From contig NZ_UFQO01000002.1 in the NCBI RefSeq assembly GCF_900497595.1, forward strand, positions 62,001 to 126,000: a stretch of 64,000 nt of DNA. Direction: 5' to 3'. This DNA is from Treponema pectinovorum (lineage in GTDB: Bacteria > Spirochaetota > Spirochaetia > Treponematales > Treponemataceae). Positions 61,374-64,000 of this stretch are shown here, piece after piece; the first letter of the stretch is position 1; the number at the start of each line of letters is the position of its first letter. The position numbers were made by a program, and so were the translations under genes. The notes beneath the pieces are model-generated. The model did not search any database, had not been told where the DNA came from, and saw only the letters and a program-made list of their open reading frames with translations.

Positions 61374-63785
61374 TTACTTTTGATTTTTAAAGAACGCTGC
61401 AAATGGGTTATAAGTGTCGCCGTCTGAACTTCCACCATAAGAAGAGCGCGAATTATCTCGTCTAGGTTTTTCACCATTGCGCCCCGCAAAGGAATGTTCT
61501 TTGCGATTTTCCGTGCCTTTTCTTACAACAACAACTTTTTTTCTGCCGTCGCCTGCTGCATTTGAATTTGGCTTTTTGCCTTCGTTCGATTGTCCCAAAC
61601 GATTATTCGCATCGCTTTTTAGAGAAAGTGAAATTCTCATTCTGTCTTTGTCTAAATCGATTATTGTAAATTCCTTTACATCGCCAACTTTTACAATGTC
61701 CATTGGGTCGCTTACATAATTGTCGCTAAGTTCAGAGATATGAATAAGCGCGGTTTCATGGAGACCAATATCAACAAAAGCGCCAAAATCAACAACGTTT
61801 TTGATTTTTCCTGTAACTTTCATTCCAACAGTTAAATCTTCAAACTTTACAACGCCTTTTTGCATAATTGGTGCTGGATAATCGTCGCGAGGGTCGCGGT
61901 TAGGTTTTCCAAGTTCGTCGATTATATCGTTTAAGGTCGTATCTCCAATCGAATATTTTTCGCAAAGCGATTTTTTTACATCCACAGGAACGGTTTTTCC
62001 TTCTTTTACAAAAGAGAGAACTTCCCTTGCAACTTCGTAATTTTCTGGATGAACCCAAGTGTTGTCGAGCGGATCGGAACTTTCTGCAATCTTTAAAAAT
62101 CCAGCGCACTGCTCAAACGCTTTAGGACCAAGCCCCGGAACTTTTTTAAGATCTTCACGGCTTGTAATTTTTCCGTTTGCATCGCGATAGGCGACAATCT
62201 TTTTTGCCGTAGAAAGATTTATTCCAGAAACATATTTTAAAAGCATATAAGAAGCTGTATTTAAATTTACGCCAACTTTGTTAACAACCGAACCAACAAC
62301 TTCGTCTAACTGCTCTGCAAGTTTTTTCTGATTTACATCGTGCTGATACAAGCCAACACCTATCGATTTAGGATCGATTTTTACCAGTTCTGCCAAAGGG
62401 TCTTGCAAACGCCTTCCCATAGAAATTGCACCACGAACCATAACATCCAAATCTGGGAACTCTTCCGTAGCAACAGGACTTGCTGAATAAACAGAAGCCC
62501 CACTTTCGTCAACAACAGTGTATTGAACATCAGAGTCGGAATAATTTTCAGAAAGAACTTTAGAAACAATCGCCTGTACTTCTTGCGAGCCAGTGCCGTT
62601 CCCCAAAGCTATAACTTGAATATCGTATTTGTCTATAGCATTATTTATCTGGTCGTAAGCATCTTGAGGATTTTGCTCCTGATAAATTTTAAAAAATCCA
62701 AGATATTTTCCAGTTTCGTCCAAAGCAGCGCATTTTGTTCCGTTTCTGTAACCAGGGTCAACACCAAGAACACGGCTTCCTTTTATAGGCTGCGTCATAA
62801 GAAGATTTTTTAAATTTTCAGAGAAAAGTTCAATCCCGTGATTGTCTGCACCGTCAGTTTCATCGCTTCTAATTTCTCTAAGAACAGCAGGCGAAAGCAG
62901 ACGAACAAGTCCATCTTCAATCGCTTCTGAATGATACTTGTTTGAAATTTTAACCTTTTTTTGCAACAACAGAATTGCATCATCAACGCTAACATTTAAA
63001 CTTACACTCAAAGCACCTTCACGCTCTGCACGATTTATTGCAAGAATACGGTGTGGCTTAACCTGATTCAGCGGCTCTGAATAATCCCAATACATTTTGT
63101 AAACAGAAGTTTTTTCCGCAGTTTCGGCATCCTTACCTTCAGGAACAATTCCTTTAGTTTCAATAGTACCAGTAGCCATATACAAATCGTGGACAGCCGA
63201 GCGGTTGTCCGTATTTTGAGCAGTTCTTTCTGCAATAATATCTTTAGCGCCAGAAATCGCATCCATAGCAGACTCAACATTTAGAGCAGAATCTTCGTTG
63301 TCGGTTTTAATGAACTTTGCAGCTTCATCCTCAACCGCTTTTTCATCATTTTGCCCTTCAATAAAGTCCGCCAAAGGTTCAAGCCCTTTTTCAATTGCAA
63401 CCATACCGCGAGTTTTCTTTTTTTTCTTGAACGGAGCCCACAAATCTTCCAGTTCGGTAAGAGTTTTAGCTCCCATAACAGCGTTATAAAGGCTTTCGGT
63501 CAATTTATTTTGACCAAAAATTCCGCGCACAATTTCCAATCTGCGCTCTTCAAGATTTTTATAAGATTTAAATTTGTGGTCGCATTCGGCAACTTCAACT
63601 TCGTTAAGATTTTCGGTTTTTTCCTTGCGATAACGGCTAATAAAAGCAACCGTACAATCTTCGTTAATCAAACTGATTACAGCGCTCACCTGACTCACGC
63701 GGATATTCAATTCTTCCGCAATTCTTTTCATAATTTCCACTTCGTTAACAACGAGTGCGTCGATAGATTCCTGAGTAAATTCCAT
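61374..63785 (-). CDS. tex: Tex-family RNA-binding transcription/translation accessory protein
   Basis: 803 residues from the ATG at 63785; an in-frame GTG at 63791 is an alternative. Domain order is as in Tex: helical N-terminal part with FISRYRKEKTENLNEV, an RNase H-like YqgF core with GVDPGYRNGTKCAALD (about residue 340), a helix-hairpin-helix part (REDLKKVPGLGPKAFEQCAGFL) and an S1 RNA-binding domain (VTGKIKNVVDFGAFVDIGLH). A basic, disordered tail follows. Tex binds RNA and affects transcription and ribosome processes. It is a single-gene unit. Confidence 0.96.
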   Translation of the reverse strand: MEFTQESIDALVVNEVEIMKRIAEELNIRVSQVSAVISLINEDCTVAFISRYRKEKTENLNEVEVAECDHKFKSYKNLEERRLEIVRGIFGQNKLTESLYNAVMGAKTLTELEDLWAPFKKKKKTRGMVAIEKGLEPLADFIEGQNDEKAVEDEAAKFIKTDNEDSALNVESAMDAISGAKDIIAERTAQNTDNRSAVHDLYMATGTIETKGIVPEGKDAETAEKTSVYKMYWDYSEPLNQVKPHRILAINRAEREGALSVSLNVSVDDAILLLQKKVKISNKYHSEAIEDGLVRLLSPAVLREIRSDETDGADNHGIELFSENLKNLLMTQPIKGSRVLGVDPGYRNGTKCAALDETGKYLGFFKIYQEQNPQDAYDQINNAIDKYDIQVIALGNGTGSQEVQAIVSKVLSENYSDSDVQYTVVDESGASVYSASPVATEEFPDLDVMVRGAISMGRRLQDPLAELVKIDPKSIGVGLYQHDVNQKKLAEQLDEVVGSVVNKVGVNLNTASYMLLKYVSGINLSTAKKIVAYRDANGKITSREDLKKVPGLGPKAFEQCAGFLKIAESSDPLDNTWVHPENYEVAREVLSFVKEGKTVPVDVKKSLCEKYSIGDTTLNDIIDELGKPNRDPRDDYPAPIMQKGVVKFEDLTVGMKVTGKIKNVVDFGAFVDIGLHETALIHISELSDNYVSDPMDIVKVGDVKEFTIIDLDKDRMRISLSLKSDANNRLGQSNEGKKPNSNAAGDGRKKVVVVRKGTENRKEHSFAGRNGEKPRRDNSRSSYGGSSDGDTYNPFAAFFKNQK

Positions 63786-63837
63786 AGGCACCCATTCTAC
63801 AAAAAAAAGCAGGCGTGTTCAAATAAAAAAACTTGTT

Positions 63838-63962
63838 TTAAGATGGGCGCTCCGGCTTTGCCGTCGTGTGCTGCACGGTTCCGCTGCCGCTCCATTCGAC
63901 GCAAATGCTAAGAGCGCATTTGCTTACGAACGCTTCGCGCCGTTCCGCCCACTAGCGCAGAT
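63838..63962. repeat. GC-rich interspersed repeat, family C (copy 2)
   Basis: Upstream of tex at the window end. It begins ATGGGCGCTCCGGCTTTGCC and ends CGCCCACTAG, an arrangement like the inverse of 14252-14372. An inner perfect stem GCAAATGC/GCATTTGC is followed by TTGCTTACGAA, which is shared with the repeat at 38854-39070. No coding signal. Confidence 0.6.
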
Positions 63963-64000
63963 AAAACAAAATAATATTTTTAAATTTCAATAATTTTCAT

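Noticed and set aside
1-64000. CRISPR array, tRNA or rRNA genes
   Set aside because: No regular short repeat-spacer series, no cloverleaf with a T-loop, and no rRNA-like blocks were noticed. The GC-rich blocks are palindromic repeats, not RNA genes. A tRNA scan would settle this.

Overview
This is a low-GC bacterial chromosome segment that looks like a host-associated, saccharolytic spirochete of the genus Treponema. The clues are many lipoproteins with loose spirochete-type lipoboxes, a FemAB transferase beside a glycine-controlled transporter, a Tro/Sit-type metal uptake cluster, superoxide reductase plus flavodiiron protein in place of aerobic detoxification enzymes, and a pectin/uronate degradation locus. 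A pectin-using treponeme such as T. pectinovorum is a reasonable guess, but only an inference from gene content. There is no rRNA, tRNA, CRISPR array, prophage or recognisable insertion sequence in the window.

Layout. 1-8.4 kb: a dihydrouridine synthase cut by the window edge, TatD, a Gfo/Idh oxidoreductase, an AI-2E-type permease, a MATE pump, an AraC regulator, a small acidic protein and a Na/Pi cotransporter. 8.7-13.4 kb: an RND/MMPL transporter, a LolA-like periplasmic protein and an outer-membrane barrel, probably one trans-envelope export system. 13.5-17.9 kb: GNAT, NrdI, an alanine/glycine symporter with a glycine riboswitch, FemAB transferase and an MliC-like lysozyme-inhibitor lipoprotein. 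18.1-24.6 kb: DAHP synthase, a second TatD, and a complete branched-chain amino acid ABC operon (livH-M-G-F-J). 24.7-35 kb: MATE, cardiolipin synthase, superoxide reductase, FprA flavoprotein, SDR, Rrf2 regulator, MetQ, TcdA and a chemoreceptor. 35.2-40.8 kb: the riboflavin operon ribD-ribE-ribBA-ribH, then hisG-hisB. 40.9-48.9 kb: a KDG/KDGal kinase and a KDPG-type aldolase between two near-identical direct repeats, then two divergent multidomain pectinesterases. 49.1-54.5 kb: a lipoprotein and a Mn/Fe uptake island (mntR divergent from sitABCD) with twin operators. 54.8-63.8 kb: a very large AraC regulator with a LacI-like sensor domain, an overlapping gene pair for an outer-membrane-like protein and a 953-residue lipoprotein, and Tex.

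Two themes stand out beyond ordinary genes. First, GC-rich interspersed repeats of about 100-220 bp, full of short palindromes, sit in at least ten intergenic gaps and form recognisable families. One copy interrupts the sitC-sitD gap, and two flank the kinase-aldolase pair. Second, the metal-uptake island is richer in GC than its neighbours, carries an MntR resembling the proteobacterial type, and is bracketed by imperfect direct repeats of about 49 bp, which suggests horizontal acquisition.
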